Shown piece after piece: positions 31,063 through 40,074 of a stretch of DNA of 64,000 nucleotides. The DNA comes from Palsa-1150 sp036490515 (GTDB lineage Bacteria > Myxococcota_A > Polyangia > Polyangiales > Polyangiaceae). The stretch spans positions 124,001 to 188,000 of the forward strand of contig DASXDU010000047.1 in NCBI GenBank assembly GCA_036490515.1, written 5' to 3'. Position 1 is the stretch's first letter. Every line of letters begins with the position of its first letter. Below the pieces are notes generated by a model. It did not search any database. It was not told the origin of the DNA and saw nothing but the letters and a program-made list of their open reading frames with translations. Made by a program: the position numbers and the translations under genes.

Positions 31063-31479
31063 TCACCCGCCTCCGTCGTTCCCCGCGTCGCCGCAGAGGC
31101 CCAGCGTGATCTCCGCCGGCGAAACCGTGACGCCCTGCCCGCAGCCGTGCGGGTCGGAGCCGCAGGGCTCCCAGACGGGGGTGAAGGTGACGTCCGTCGA
31201 GAGCGTCGCGCCGTTCGAGAGCGTCACGAGCACGCGGCACGTCCCCGGGAAACTGCTGTCCACGGAGAGTGTCCCCGGGTTCGGTTGGCCCGGCGAGCAA
31301 TCGTCGTCGCTCTCCACCGAGTAGGACGCGATCGCGCCGCACGCGACGTGGATCGTCGCCTGCGCGTTGCCGGCCGGGCAGTTGCACTGGGGCGACGTCT
31401 CGCCGACGTTGCACGCCGCCACGGTCCCCGCGGCCGCGGCCATCCCCGCCAGCAAGCTCCTACCGAACCACGTTCCCAC
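31063..31479 (-). CDS. secreted Cys-rich lipoprotein, unknown
   Basis: A 138-residue protein with a signal peptide ending TVAACNVGE (lipobox Cys near 23). The mature part has six or more cysteines and a beta-rich pattern (ATIHVACGAIASYSVE, CRVLVTLSNGATL), suggesting a small disulfide-bonded immunoglobulin-like fold. The start is a GTG with TAGGAG six bases upstream, similar in layout to the other leaderless starts. No relatives are recognised. It is 17 bases from the next gene on the same strand and may share its transcript. Confidence 0.6.
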   Translation of the reverse strand: MGTWFGRSLLAGMAAAAGTVAACNVGETSPQCNCPAGNAQATIHVACGAIASYSVESDDDCSPGQPNPGTLSVDSSFPGTCRVLVTLSNGATLSTDVTFTPVWEPCGSDPHGCGQGVTVSPAEITLGLCGDAGNDGGG

Positions 31480-31530
31480 CGTCGACTCCTAGCATCCCCG
31501 GTCTGCCCCGTGGTCGCCACCCCCGCCCCC

Positions 31531-32829
31531 TCAGTTCCAGGTCAGCGTGGCCATCTTCAGCGTCTCGGTCAGGCGGCTCGGCTCGGGGGGCCCGAGCCAG
31601 AACACCGCGAAGCCGCCGGGGGTCGGCGCGATGGCGGCGCTGCTGACCGGCACATCCAGGGTCACCGCCTGCGACCCTGGCGTCGCGCCCGAGGCGAGAA
31701 GGGCCGGCAGCTGCGCATCGGGGGGGCTGGGCGTCGGGAAGAGGACGGCACCGCTCGTCGAGAGCACGACGACGCGGCCACACGAATCGGCCGCGACGGA
31801 GGCGAGGTACCTGGGGAGCGGGACCGTCGGCGTGAAGCCCTGGCCGGGCACTCCTTCGTAGAGCCAGAGATCGCCGAACCCGCCGTCGGCCGCCGAGAGG
31901 ATCAACCCCAGACCTCCTCCCGTCGACAGGAGAGGAGGGGAAAGCCCCTGGCCGACGATGGTGTCCGTGTCCCAGAAAGGGCAGGCCCCACCCTCCACGA
32001 CGAACGTCGACGTCGCTTCTCCGGCCCATCCGAGATCGACGAGCTCCGGCGGCGCGACCCCAGCCAAGCAGCGCATGGCGAACGTCCGGCCGTTCCACAC
32101 CCCGATGCCCACGTGGGCGTCCGGGAGCACCTCGTCCTCGACCAGCGCGAGGTCGGGTCCAATCACCGACGCGTGCACGACGTATCCGCCATCGGCGGTC
32201 TGATCTTGCCAGGGGACTGCGGCGCCGAGGGGAACGGTCACCGCAAGCCCTGCTCCCGCCTTCGGGTCGGTCAGATCCGCGGGGGATGTGCCACCCAGCC
32301 CCGTCACGGGCGACCCGACCAGCGATCCCTCCGAGCTCACGCGCTGCGCTCCTATCCCCGCGCTCTGCGGACTGGAGAGGAGGAGGAGAAGATCCTGTCC
32401 GTCGAAGGCAGCCTGGCCCTCGGGCACCTCGACCAGCGGCGAAGCGGTCGCGCCGTTCGCCGTCAGCTGCACGACGGTCATGTTGCCTCCCGTGCTCGGC
32501 GTGTTCGCGAGGACGCTGGTCTGCGTCAGCGCCACGAGGAACCGATCGCCCGCCGGCGTTGCCGCCACCGTGAGCGATGGCTGGAGCTCGAGGCCCATCT
32601 GCGGGTCCCGTCCCATGGGCACCGACAGCAGCGTCGTCGCGGATGACGCCGTCAGCGTGATCCCCGAGCACTCGGCGGGAGGGGTTGCCGTCGCCTCGTC
32701 GCCCGCGTCGGCCCCCGTACCGACCGCGGCGCCCTCGTCGCCCGGCCCGGTGCGCGCGCCGCACGCGAACGCGACGCTCGCGCCGAGCGTGCCGAGCGCC
32801 GCCGATGCCCACCAGCCCGTCCGCTTCAC
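31531..32829 (-). CDS. lipoprotein with beta-propeller-like repeats, unknown
   Basis: A 432-residue predicted lipoprotein (MKRTGWWASAALG start, Cys in VAFACGA). The mature part is beta-rich with repeated VVVLSTSGAVLF-like strands and several Asp-Gly-Gly turns, suggesting a propeller or a related all-beta domain. The GTG at 32829 is preferred over a TTG 12 codons earlier: the shorter form gives a proper signal peptide, and TAGCGG lies seven bases upstream. The nearby lipoproteins share only the Asp/Ala/Gly linker. Function unknown. Confidence 0.65.
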   Translation of the reverse strand: MKRTGWWASAALGTLGASVAFACGARTGPGDEGAAVGTGADAGDEATATPPAECSGITLTASSATTLLSVPMGRDPQMGLELQPSLTVAATPAGDRFLVALTQTSVLANTPSTGGNMTVVQLTANGATASPLVEVPEGQAAFDGQDLLLLLSSPQSAGIGAQRVSSEGSLVGSPVTGLGGTSPADLTDPKAGAGLAVTVPLGAAVPWQDQTADGGYVVHASVIGPDLALVEDEVLPDAHVGIGVWNGRTFAMRCLAGVAPPELVDLGWAGEATSTFVVEGGACPFWDTDTIVGQGLSPPLLSTGGGLGLILSAADGGFGDLWLYEGVPGQGFTPTVPLPRYLASVAADSCGRVVVLSTSGAVLFPTPSPPDAQLPALLASGATPGSQAVTLDVPVSSAAIAPTPGGFAVFWLGPPEPSRLTETLKMATLTWN

Positions 32830-32892
32830 CCGAAGGCCGCTATCACTCCGTGTTCCTCCGGACAACCGAATGCGCCGGCGGCTTGCGCACCG

Positions 32893-33321
32893 TCAGTTCC
32901 CGCAGGCGAACGTGCCGCTCTTGGTCGCCAGGGCGAGCACCTGCTTGCAGGACGCCTGGGCGTTCGCCCTGGCCTTGGCGTGGTCACGTTCGCCGCCCTT
33001 CTCGGGCGTCCAGCCGCGCGCCATCTCCACCCAGTTGTTTCGCATCCCGGCGAGGAGCTGCTTCCTCATGGGAAGCACCTGCGGATCGCCCTTCTGAAAG
33101 CACGCGGTCGCCTGCGCGATGTAGTCGTCGCACTCCGCGATCCCGACGGGCGGGCATGGAATCGACGCGCACGGAGGGTCGTCCTTGGACGTCGTGGTCG
33201 TCGTCGCCGCGGACGGCCCCGCGTCGGGCTGCTGGTGCGCGCGCTCGAGCGCCTTGCACTGGACGAGCGCGAGCAACGAGAACACCGCGACTACCAGCAG
33301 ACCAAGCGTCGGTGCCCGCAT
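32893..33321 (-). CDS. small exported protein, unknown
   Basis: A 142-residue protein with a hydrophobic N-terminus (LGLLVVAVFSLLALVQC), probably a lipoprotein signal. The mature part is Thr-rich at first (TTTTTSKDD), then has five Cys and a helical part (CDDYIAQATACFQKG, ARANAQASCKQVL). The ATG at 33321 lies seven bases after a TAGATT hexamer and has no ribosome site, so it fits a leaderless start. No family is recognised. Confidence 0.6.
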   Translation of the reverse strand: MRAPTLGLLVVAVFSLLALVQCKALERAHQQPDAGPSAATTTTTSKDDPPCASIPCPPVGIAECDDYIAQATACFQKGDPQVLPMRKQLLAGMRNNWVEMARGWTPEKGGERDHAKARANAQASCKQVLALATKSGTFACGN

Positions 33322-33328
33322 GCGCGCG

Positions 33329-33334
33329 AATCTA
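33329..33334 (-). promoter_or_regulatory. TAGATT -10 hexamer, likely leaderless promoter
   Basis: TAGATT on the minus strand ends seven bases before the ATG at 33321. Confidence 0.55.
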
Positions 33335-33393
33335 TCACGCGCCTGCCGAGCACGAGGGACGAGGGGACGGAATCGTGTGGGGGAGGCCTCGTC

Positions 33394-33807
33394 TCAGGCG
33401 TCCAGGACGCGGAGCTCTTTGCGCGCACCGGCGAGCTCGAGGATCGCCGCGTCACGCGTCACGAGGACGGCGTCACGCGCGAGCGCCGTCGCGATGATGA
33501 GGCGGTCGGCGGGATCGCCCTGACAGTGAAGGCCGGCGGCCACGAGCGCGATCTCGGGGGTGATGGCGGCAAGGCTTCCGGAGACGCTCGCGAGTGCCGC
33601 GTCGAACCATCGCTCCGGGCGCTCCCCCAGTCTCAGGCGGCCGTCCTGGGCCAGACGAGCGATCTCCCAGAGGGAGATGGCGGGTATCAAGACCTCGCGA
33701 CCGCCTGTCGCGGCACGCTCGATCGCGGCGCGCGCACGCTTGGAGAGAGGAGCGCCGGCGACGAACTTCACCCAGACGTGGGTGTCGAGCACGAGGGCGC
33801 TACTCAA
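33394..33807 (-). CDS. PIN-domain toxin (VapC-like)
   Basis: A PIN-domain ribonuclease of about 138 residues. The first Asp is in LVLDTHVWVK, the second acidic site in ISLWEIARL, and the third in GDPADRLIIATAL, in the usual order. The C-terminus has VLVTRDAAI. It overlaps the upstream antitoxin gene by eight bases when the TTG at 33807 is used. A GTG at 33792 (residue 6) is also possible and gives the more usual VLDTHVWV start. With the Phd-like partner this makes a standard type II toxin-antitoxin pair. Confidence 0.88.
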   Translation of the reverse strand: MSSALVLDTHVWVKFVAGAPLSKRARAAIERAATGGREVLIPAISLWEIARLAQDGRLRLGERPERWFDAALASVSGSLAAITPEIALVAAGLHCQGDPADRLIIATALARDAVLVTRDAAILELAGARKELRVLDA

Positions 33808-34036
33808 CGGACCAGTTCTCCTCGACCGACAGCAGGTCGTCGCGCGCAGAGACGATGGTGGTGATCCGGCGAAGAGCGCCATACCGGACGGCGGGGGGCT
33901 CGCCGATGGGGACGATCCGGGCGACGGGTTTGCCGCGCTTGGTGACGACGACCTCGGTACCTGCCGTGGCGACTGTGTCGAGGACCTGGAGGCACTCCGC
34001 GCGGAACCTGGCGGCGGTCATGGTCCGTTTCGACAT
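33800..34036 (-). CDS. Phd/YefM-type antitoxin
   Basis: A 78-residue antitoxin. It has the Phd/YefM pattern: FRAECLQVLDTVATAGTEVVVTKRGKPVARIVPI, i.e. a helix-strand front that binds DNA, with the TKRGKPVAR turn. The C-terminal tail should bind the PIN toxin. It overlaps the PIN gene by eight bases. The ATG at 34036 is six bases after TAAAGT; an ATG five codons later is an alternative. It normally represses its own operon. Confidence 0.85.
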   Translation of the reverse strand: MSKRTMTAARFRAECLQVLDTVATAGTEVVVTKRGKPVARIVPIGEPPAVRYGALRRITTIVSARDDLLSVEENWSVE

Positions 34037-34042
34037 GTGCGC

Positions 34043-34048
34043 ACTTTA
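34043..34048 (-). promoter_or_regulatory. TAAAGT -10 hexamer before the antitoxin
   Basis: TAAAGT on the minus strand ends six bases before the ATG at 34036. The divergent M13 peptidase gene starts 135 bases away. Confidence 0.5.
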
Positions 34049-34170
34049 TCATGCCCATCTCGGAAGACGAGCCAGCGGCGGCCCCCTCGAAGGCCGTCGG
34101 GCCGGCCCGACGCCATCCCTTCCCTCGCCCGACCCCCGCTCGGTCTAGGATGCCGCCCGGAGCACCCGCC

Positions 34171-36276
34171 ATGCCTTTTCGTCGATCGAGCCTCGTCGCC
34201 GCCGTCTGCCTCGTCGCGTGTGGAGGGGGCGAGCCCGCGCCCGTGGCGCCGCCTCCCCCTCCGCCGATCGCGTCGGCGCCTCCCGCGGCCCCTGCCCCGC
34301 CGACGGTTCCGGGGCACTCGATCGACCTCGAGGCGATGGACCGGTCCGTCGCGCCGGGAGACGACTTCTTCGCGTACGCCAACGGCGGGTGGCTCAAGGC
34401 GACCGAGATCCCGCCCGATCGCACGAACGCGGGCGTCGGGCAGAAGCTCACCGAGGAGGTCGAGAAGCGCACGAGCGAGCTGCTCGACGAGGCGTCGCGG
34501 TCGTCCGCGCCCGACCTCGCGAAGATCGGCGACTTCTACGCGGCGTTCCTCGACGAGCCGGGCATCGAGGCGCACGGGCTCAAGCCCCTCGGGCCCGTCC
34601 TGAAGCGCATCGCGAAGATCGCCGACGCGCGGGACCTGGCGACGGCCTTCGGCGAGCAGCTCCGCGCGGACGTCGACCCGCTGAACGCGGCGGACTTCCA
34701 CACCGACCGCGTGCTGGGCCTCTGGGTGGAGCAGGACCTGAACGATCCGTCGCGCTACGCGGCGTACCTCCTCCAGGGCGGGCTCGGGATGCCCGACCGG
34801 AGCTACTACCTCGACGAGACGCCGCGCATGACCGAGGTGCGCGCCAAGTACGTGACGCACCTGGCGACGATGCTGCGCCTGGCCGGCGTCAAGGACGCGG
34901 ACGCGAAGGCGAAGCGGGTGGCAGCGCTCGAGAAGAAGATCGCCGAGACGCACGAGACACGCGTCGACTCGGGCGACGTCGGCAAGGGGAACAACCCCTG
35001 GTCCCGCAAGGACTTCGACACCAAGGCGCCGGGGCTGCGCTGGGACGCCTTCTTCCGCGGCGCGGGCCTGTCGGCGCAGCCGTCGTTCATCGTGTGGCAG
35101 CCGGGCGCCGTCACGGGCCTCGCCGCGCTGGCCAGGAGCGAGCCGCTCGCCGTGTGGAGGGACTACCTGACCGTGCGCGCGATCGAGCACGTCGCCGCGT
35201 ACCTGCCCAAGGCGCTCGCCGACGAGGCGTTCGCCTTCTACGACACGGAGCTCCAGGGCGTGCCGACCCGGCCCGCGCGCTGGAAGGAGGCCGTGCGCGC
35301 CACGAACCTCGCGCTCGGGCAGTCGGTCGGAAAGGTGTACGTCGCGAAGTACTTCCCGCCCGCGTCGAAGCAGGCCGTCGAGACGATGGTGACCGAGCTC
35401 GTGGCGGCCTTCGGCCGGCGCATCGACGGGCTCTCGTGGATGTCGCCCGCGACGAAGGCGAAGGCCAGGGAGAAGCTCTCGACGCTGCGCGTGGGCATCG
35501 GCTACCCGGACGCGTGGCCCGACGACTCGGCGCTCCGCGTCGCGCGCGACGACGCGCCCGGGAACTTCAAGCGCGCGGAGCTCTGGAAGTACCGCCGCAA
35601 CGTCGAGAAGCTCGGCAAGCCGGTGACGCGGGGCGAGTGGGTGATCGCTCCGCAGATCGTCAACGCCCTGAACCTGCCCATCAAGAACGAGCTCGAGTTC
35701 CCCGCCGGCATCCTCTCACCGCCGTTCTTCGACCCGGCGTCGACGGCCGCGGCCAACTACGGCGCCATCGGCGCCATCATCGGCCACGAGGTCAGCCACA
35801 GCTTCGACGACCAGGGCGCCCGCTTCGACGCGCAGGGGCGGTTCGTCCGGTGGTGGACGCCCGAGGACTACGCGCACTTCGAGGCCTCGGGCGCCGCGCT
35901 CGCCGCGCAGTACAGCGCGTACAAGCCCTTCCCGGACGCGAACGTCGACGGCAAGCTCACGCTGGGCGAGAACATCGCCGACCTCGCGGGCCTCAACGCC
36001 GCGTTCGACGCCTGGCATGCCTCGCTCGGAGGCCAGCCGGCGCCCATGCAGGACGGGCTGACGGGCGAGCAGCAGTTCTTCCTGTCGTTCGCCCAGACCT
36101 GGCGCCGCAAGCAGCGCGAGGCGTCCCTGCGCCAGCTGCTCAAGACCAACGGGCACGCCCCGGCGCAGTACCGCGCGCTCACCGTGCGAAACCTCGACGC
36201 GTGGTACGCCGCGTTCGACGTGAAGCCCGGCCAGGCGCTCTTCCTCGCGCCGCCGGCGCGCGTCGTCGTCTGGTGA
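34171..36276 (+). CDS. M13 family metallopeptidase (neprilysin-like), lipoprotein
   Basis: A 701-residue zinc endopeptidase of the M13 family, secreted and lipid-anchored (lipobox Cys in VCLVACGGG, followed by a Pro-rich linker). The catalytic HEVSH lies at about residues 539-543, and the third zinc ligand Glu in GENIADLAG at about 600. The pattern NELEFPAGILSPPFF is a family landmark. M13 enzymes cut peptides of limited size, and here the site would be in the periplasm or outside. The ATG at 34171 is preferred because it directly starts the signal peptide and GGAG is 10 bases before it; an in-frame ATG at 34150 follows TAGGAT closely. Confidence 0.93.
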   Translation: MPFRRSSLVAAVCLVACGGGEPAPVAPPPPPPIASAPPAAPAPPTVPGHSIDLEAMDRSVAPGDDFFAYANGGWLKATEIPPDRTNAGVGQKLTEEVEKRTSELLDEASRSSAPDLAKIGDFYAAFLDEPGIEAHGLKPLGPVLKRIAKIADARDLATAFGEQLRADVDPLNAADFHTDRVLGLWVEQDLNDPSRYAAYLLQGGLGMPDRSYYLDETPRMTEVRAKYVTHLATMLRLAGVKDADAKAKRVAALEKKIAETHETRVDSGDVGKGNNPWSRKDFDTKAPGLRWDAFFRGAGLSAQPSFIVWQPGAVTGLAALARSEPLAVWRDYLTVRAIEHVAAYLPKALADEAFAFYDTELQGVPTRPARWKEAVRATNLALGQSVGKVYVAKYFPPASKQAVETMVTELVAAFGRRIDGLSWMSPATKAKAREKLSTLRVGIGYPDAWPDDSALRVARDDAPGNFKRAELWKYRRNVEKLGKPVTRGEWVIAPQIVNALNLPIKNELEFPAGILSPPFFDPASTAAANYGAIGAIIGHEVSHSFDDQGARFDAQGRFVRWWTPEDYAHFEASGAALAAQYSAYKPFPDANVDGKLTLGENIADLAGLNAAFDAWHASLGGQPAPMQDGLTGEQQFFLSFAQTWRRKQREASLRQLLKTNGHAPAQYRALTVRNLDAWYAAFDVKPGQALFLAPPARVVVW

Positions 36277-36325
36277 GCCCGCGGCGCGCGAGCGGGCCTC
36301 GCCTCGAGGGCGGACCGCTCGCTTT

Positions 36326-36862
36326 CTACGGCGCCAGCTCGATGTCCACGCGGCGCTCGTAGGCAATCCCCGTGTCGTCCTGCGCCTCGACGTCCGGCGG
36401 GCTGCCCGCCGTGGCGGACGCGGGGGCACCCTCGAGGGCCAGATAACGCCTCACCCCTTCGGCGCGCCAGAGGCCGATCTTCTCGCCGTCCTGGGGCTGG
36501 CGGCCGATCAGGTCGGCATGACCGACCACGTGGAGCATGCGACCCGCCAGCGGTCCGCTCCGCACGCAGGTCGACACGCGGCTCATCGTCGCGCGCGCGC
36601 GCGCCGACGGCTGGTAGGGATCGAACGGGAACGAGCCCTCGGAGGTGGGAATGTGGCACGCCTGGAGGACGTCGCCGGAGACGAGGACGTTCCACGCGGC
36701 CGCGTCCGCCGGAGACGCCGGCTGGGCGTTGGTGACGCCCGTGGGCTCGGAGCGCTGCGTGGGGGACTGAGCCGCGATCGAGCCGGATCGGGCGCAGCCC
36801 GACGCGAGCAGCGCTGCCACGACGACGCCGGCGCGCCACGCGGACGGGACGATGAAACCCAT
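36326..36862 (-). CDS. OmpA-like lipoprotein
   Basis: A 178-residue protein with a signal peptide and lipobox (LLASGCARSG). The C-terminal region resembles an OmpA/MotB-type peptidoglycan-binding domain: VVGHADLIGRQPQDGEKIGLWRAEGVRRYLA follows the pattern HAD-x-G, then Leu-x-Arg-Ala-x-x-Val-x-x-Tyr. It may tie the outer membrane to peptidoglycan. The ATG at 36862 has GGAGG 8 bases upstream, which decides the start. It is 50 bases convergent from the M13 gene. Confidence 0.72.
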   Translation of the reverse strand: MGFIVPSAWRAGVVVAALLASGCARSGSIAAQSPTQRSEPTGVTNAQPASPADAAAWNVLVSGDVLQACHIPTSEGSFPFDPYQPSARARATMSRVSTCVRSGPLAGRMLHVVGHADLIGRQPQDGEKIGLWRAEGVRRYLALEGAPASATAGSPPDVEAQDDTGIAYERRVDIELAP

Positions 36863-36912
36863 GGAGAACCTCCTCGATGCAGGGGTCGGACGCATCGCGC
36901 GTGCCCGGCGCG

Positions 36913-37569
36913 TCACCCCCCCAGCAGGGATTCGTCGTACCGCGCGAGCAGGTCGGCGGGGTCGTCGAAGATCTGCTCGGCGGCGCGGAGGTCCTCGTCG
37001 CTGGAGCCGCCGGCGCGGAGGGCGATGATGCGCACGCCAGCGCGGTGCGCCGCCTCGACGTCGTAGCGGGTGTCGCCGATCATGACGAGGGCCGAAGGCG
37101 GCAGCTTCGCCCGGGCGATGGCTGCCTCGACGATGTCGGGATCGGGCTTGGAGGCGCTCGCGTCGCTCGAGGTGGCCTCGACGTCGACGAGGTCGGCGAT
37201 GTGCGCCGCGCGCAGGAGACCGTGGAGCTCGTCCGCAGCCGCGGAGGTCGCGACCGAGAGAGTCAGGTCGCGCTTCTTCAGCACGAGCAGGAGGTCGCGC
37301 GCGCCGCGGCAGGGCGCCAGCGTCGGCAGGTGGCGCCGGTCGAAGAGGTCCTTCTTCGCGCGCTCGACGTGCTGCGCGGCGGGCGAGGCCGGGTCGACGC
37401 CGATGGCGGGGAGGAGCTTGTCCGATCCCATGCCGATGAGGGGCCGGATGCGTGCGAAGGGCACCCGGAGCCCCTCGGCGGCGAGCGCCTCGACGTAAGC
37501 GGCCGCGTGGGCGTCGTTGCTGTCGAGGAACGTGCCGTCGATGTCGAGCAGGACGCCGCGCGGTCTCAT
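36913..37569 (-). CDS. HAD-superfamily hydrolase (phosphatase-like)
   Basis: A 218-residue haloacid-dehalogenase-fold hydrolase. Motif I is LLDIDGTFLDS with the nucleophile Asp9 and the acid Asp11, motif II is VATSA, motif III the Lys in ASKPDPD, and motif IV GDTRYDVEAA. The cap is helical (residues 16-85), like phosphoglycolate phosphatase or beta-phosphoglucomutase relatives, so the substrate is a small phosphate ester that cannot be named. The start is the ATG at 37569; GGAG lies just upstream. Confidence 0.92.
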   Translation of the reverse strand: MRPRGVLLDIDGTFLDSNDAHAAAYVEALAAEGLRVPFARIRPLIGMGSDKLLPAIGVDPASPAAQHVERAKKDLFDRRHLPTLAPCRGARDLLLVLKKRDLTLSVATSAAADELHGLLRAAHIADLVDVEATSSDASASKPDPDIVEAAIARAKLPPSALVMIGDTRYDVEAAHRAGVRIIALRAGGSSDEDLRAAEQIFDDPADLLARYDESLLGG

Positions 37570-37624
37570 GCGCTCCGGCGGAGCACCCGTCGTGCCGGAA
37601 GAGCTCAGCCGCGGTGCGCGCGAC

Positions 37625-38284
37625 TCACTGCTTCGTGCACGTCCCGCTGGTCACCCCGGTGCCGGCGACCTGCACGTGCGAGCCGGCGTCGGTCGTCACG
37701 CTGCCCGAGAAGGTGAACGTGCGGTCGATGGTGTACGTCGTCGCGCTCGTGAGGGTGTTGACGCCGCTCGTGTAGCTGGCGGTGACGCCGTTCGAGCCGG
37801 GGCAGGTCTGGTTGGGCTCGAGGGTCGCGGTGTCCCCGGACACGGTGCTCTGGAGGCCGCAGCCGGCGCCGCCGTCGGCGGAGAGGACGGTCGCGGTCTG
37901 GGAGCCGTCGGCGTTGGCGACGACGACGACGCTGGTCGTGAAGGGATCGGTCTCCTGCTTGGCGCCCGCGGGCTGGGTGAACGTGAGGACGTCGCTGCCG
38001 GTGCACGTCCAGTCGCCGACGAAGGGATCGGTCGAGGCGTCGCCGCCTCCGGACGCGCTTCCGCTCGACGAGCCGGAGGAGCTCGCGGAGCCGGACGAAG
38101 AGGAGGCTCCCGACGACGAGCCCGAAGCGCCCGAGGAGGAGCCGCCCGAGGACGAACCTCCGTCGCCGCCGGTGGTGCCGCTGCCTCCGCTGCTGCTGCT
38201 GGAGCAATGAGCCCCCGCGGCGAGGAGCGCGACGACCGGAAGGAAGGAGAGGAGGGCACCGGCGGTACGATGGGAAGAGGGCAT
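37625..38284 (-). CDS. lipoprotein with Ser/Gly-rich linker, unknown
   Basis: A 219-residue lipoprotein (lipobox near GAHCSSSSSG). A very long Ser/Gly tract, residues 29-85, is typical of Polyangia surface lipoproteins. The C-terminal part is a small beta-domain (FVGDWTCTGSDVLTF, VQVAGTGVTSGTCTKQ) that resembles a lipocalin-like or other extracellular beta-domain of unknown ligand. The ATG at 38284 lies six bases after TATCCT and has no ribosome site. Confidence 0.68.
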   Translation of the reverse strand: MPSSHRTAGALLSFLPVVALLAAGAHCSSSSSGGSGTTGGDGGSSSGGSSSGASGSSSGASSSSGSASSSGSSSGSASGGGDASTDPFVGDWTCTGSDVLTFTQPAGAKQETDPFTTSVVVVANADGSQTATVLSADGGAGCGLQSTVSGDTATLEPNQTCPGSNGVTASYTSGVNTLTSATTYTIDRTFTFSGSVTTDAGSHVQVAGTGVTSGTCTKQ

Positions 38285-38290
38285 GGTCGC

Positions 38291-38296
38291 AGGATA
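38291..38296 (-). promoter_or_regulatory. TATCCT -10 hexamer, likely leaderless promoter
   Basis: TATCCT on the minus strand ends six bases before the ATG at 38284. Confidence 0.58.
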
Positions 38297-38367
38297 GCGC
38301 AGGGGCGCCTCCGGCCACCCTCGTCACGGCCGCTCGTTCGCATAGGATGCGGCCCCGGGAGGTGGAC

Positions 38368-38745
38368 ATGAGCTCCAGCGTTCGCATCGGTGGCGTCGTC
38401 GCGTTCGTGGCGGGCGGGATCCTCTTCGGCGGGCAGGTGTCGCGCGCCGAGCCTCCGCCGCTCGCGGGATTCGGCGCGTTTGGTGAGCCGGCGTCCGGGT
38501 GCGGGTCCGATTCGGATTGCCAGGGCCACGGCAAGTGCAGCAGCGGGACGTGCAACCACTGCGGCTCCGACTCGGACTGCAAGACGGGGCACTGCTCGAG
38601 CGGCATGTGCGGCTCGTGCGGCTCGGACTCGGACTGCAAGGGCAACGGCAAGTGCAGCTCCGGCCAGTGCGGGAGCTGCGGGTCGGACTCCGAGTGCCCC
38701 AGCAAGTCGTGCTCGGGCGGCCACTGCAAGAACTACTACCCGTAG
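38368..38745 (+). CDS. secreted Cys-rich repeat protein
   Basis: A 125-residue protein with a signal peptide (residues 1-27) and four near-identical repeats of the pattern CGSDSDCKGNGKCSSGQC (18 residues). The spacing of Cys suggests several small disulfide knots, and the Asp-Ser-Asp lead may bind calcium. The ATG at 38368 has GGGAGG five bases upstream, which settles the start. Repeat identity is high at the protein level, so recent expansion or strong selection is likely. Such modules occur in myxobacterial surface proteins, but the role here is unknown. Confidence 0.72.
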   Translation: MSSSVRIGGVVAFVAGGILFGGQVSRAEPPPLAGFGAFGEPASGCGSDSDCQGHGKCSSGTCNHCGSDSDCKTGHCSSGMCGSCGSDSDCKGNGKCSSGQCGSCGSDSECPSKSCSGGHCKNYYP

Positions 38746-38781
38746 CCTCGCGTCCCGCGCAGGATTCGGCCTGGCGCCCCC

Positions 38782-40020
38782 TCACTTCGGCGTGAGCCTG
38801 CGCACGGCGCCGATGTCGTCGATCCAGTAGACGCTCGCCCCGTCGACGGCGACCTGGCCGTACCCGTGGCTGGCGGACGACGCGAGCGTCACGGGCGTCC
38901 CACCGCCCACCGGCACCTCGTAGAGGTGGCCCGAGACGCCCGCCTCGAACGTGGTCCAGTAGACGTTCGTCCCGTCGGTCGCGACGGCCACCGGGTTGTC
39001 CTGGCCGGCCGCGAGCGGGGCGGGCGTCGTGCCACCGACCGCGACCTTCATCACGGCGCCGTTGCTCGTCGTCGAGCCTTCGTCGACCCAGTAGACGCTG
39101 GTGCCGTCGGTCGCGATCGCGTTCGGGTGCGTCTGCCCGGTCGCGAGCGGCGTGGGCGACGCGGCGCCACCGACCGCGATCTGCATGACCGAGCCGTCGG
39201 CCGCGGTCCCCGAGCCGACGTCGACCCAGTAGACGTTCGTGCCGTCGGTCGCGACGGCGTGCGGGAAGCTCTGCCCGGAGGCGAGGGTCGTCGGAGCGCT
39301 CGCGCCGCCGATCGCGACCTTCATCACGCTCCCGGCCGTGTAGTCGGTGAAGTAGACGTTCGCCGCGTCGACCGCGACGCCGTCGGCCGTCACGAGCCCC
39401 GACGCGAGCGTGGTCGCCGCGCCGCCCGCGAGGGGGAGCTGGAGCACGACGCCCGCCGTGCCGCCCGCAGGCCCCGCGGCGAGGAACGCGTTCGCCCCGT
39501 GGACCGCGACGTTCGTCGGGAAGCTCAGGCTCGGCGCGATCGTGCTCGGGCTCCCGCCGCCGAGGGGCACCGCGTCGAGGACGCCCGTGGCGTTTCGCTC
39601 GGTCCAGTAGACGTCGCTCGTGTCGACCGCGAGCCCGAGGAAGTCGTTCGCGGACGGACCCTCTGCCAGGAGGACCAGGCACCCGTTCGCGACGCAGCTC
39701 GCCGTCGAGGGCGAGGCCGCCGTGCACGCGCAGGCGTCGACGCCGGTCTCGGTGCCGGCGCCGGAGTCCGTGCCGCTGTCGAGGCCAGTGTCCACTCCGG
39801 AGTCAGCCCCCGAATCGCCCCCGGCTTCCAGCGAGGCGTCGACTCCCGCTTCGAGGCTCGAATCGTGGGACGCGTCGGATGCGCCGCCGTCGCCCGCCGC
39901 GTCCGACGTCGCGTCCCTTCCCCCGCCGGCATCGCTCGCGCCCTTCGTGCTTCCTCCTCCGCAGGCAGCCAGCGCAAGCGCGACGAGGAGCAGAGACCGA
40001 GCAGCGGCAGCGCGCGTCAT
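38782..40020 (-). CDS. lipoprotein beta-propeller (DUF5050-like)
   Basis: A 412-residue lipoprotein (lipobox in LALAACGGG). A long Asp/Gly/Ala/Ser linker, residues 25-95, leads to a propeller of repeated blades with the pattern TDGTNVYWVD followed by GSVMKVAVGG. This blade pattern is common in Polyangia lipoproteins, resembles DUF5050 or YncE blades, and usually makes a six- or seven-bladed propeller that binds other molecules. It is the most regular repeat in the protein (about 45 residues per blade). The ATG at 40020 has no clear ribosome site. Confidence 0.78.
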   Translation of the reverse strand: MTRAAAARSLLLVALALAACGGGSTKGASDAGGGRDATSDAAGDGGASDASHDSSLEAGVDASLEAGGDSGADSGVDTGLDSGTDSGAGTETGVDACACTAASPSTASCVANGCLVLLAEGPSANDFLGLAVDTSDVYWTERNATGVLDAVPLGGGSPSTIAPSLSFPTNVAVHGANAFLAAGPAGGTAGVVLQLPLAGGAATTLASGLVTADGVAVDAANVYFTDYTAGSVMKVAIGGASAPTTLASGQSFPHAVATDGTNVYWVDVGSGTAADGSVMQIAVGGAASPTPLATGQTHPNAIATDGTSVYWVDEGSTTSNGAVMKVAVGGTTPAPLAAGQDNPVAVATDGTNVYWTTFEAGVSGHLYEVPVGGGTPVTLASSASHGYGQVAVDGASVYWIDDIGAVRRLTPK

Positions 40021-40074
40021 CTCGCGAGCATCCCGCGCCTCGAGGCGCGAGTCGAGCCGACGCGGGGGCTGCGC

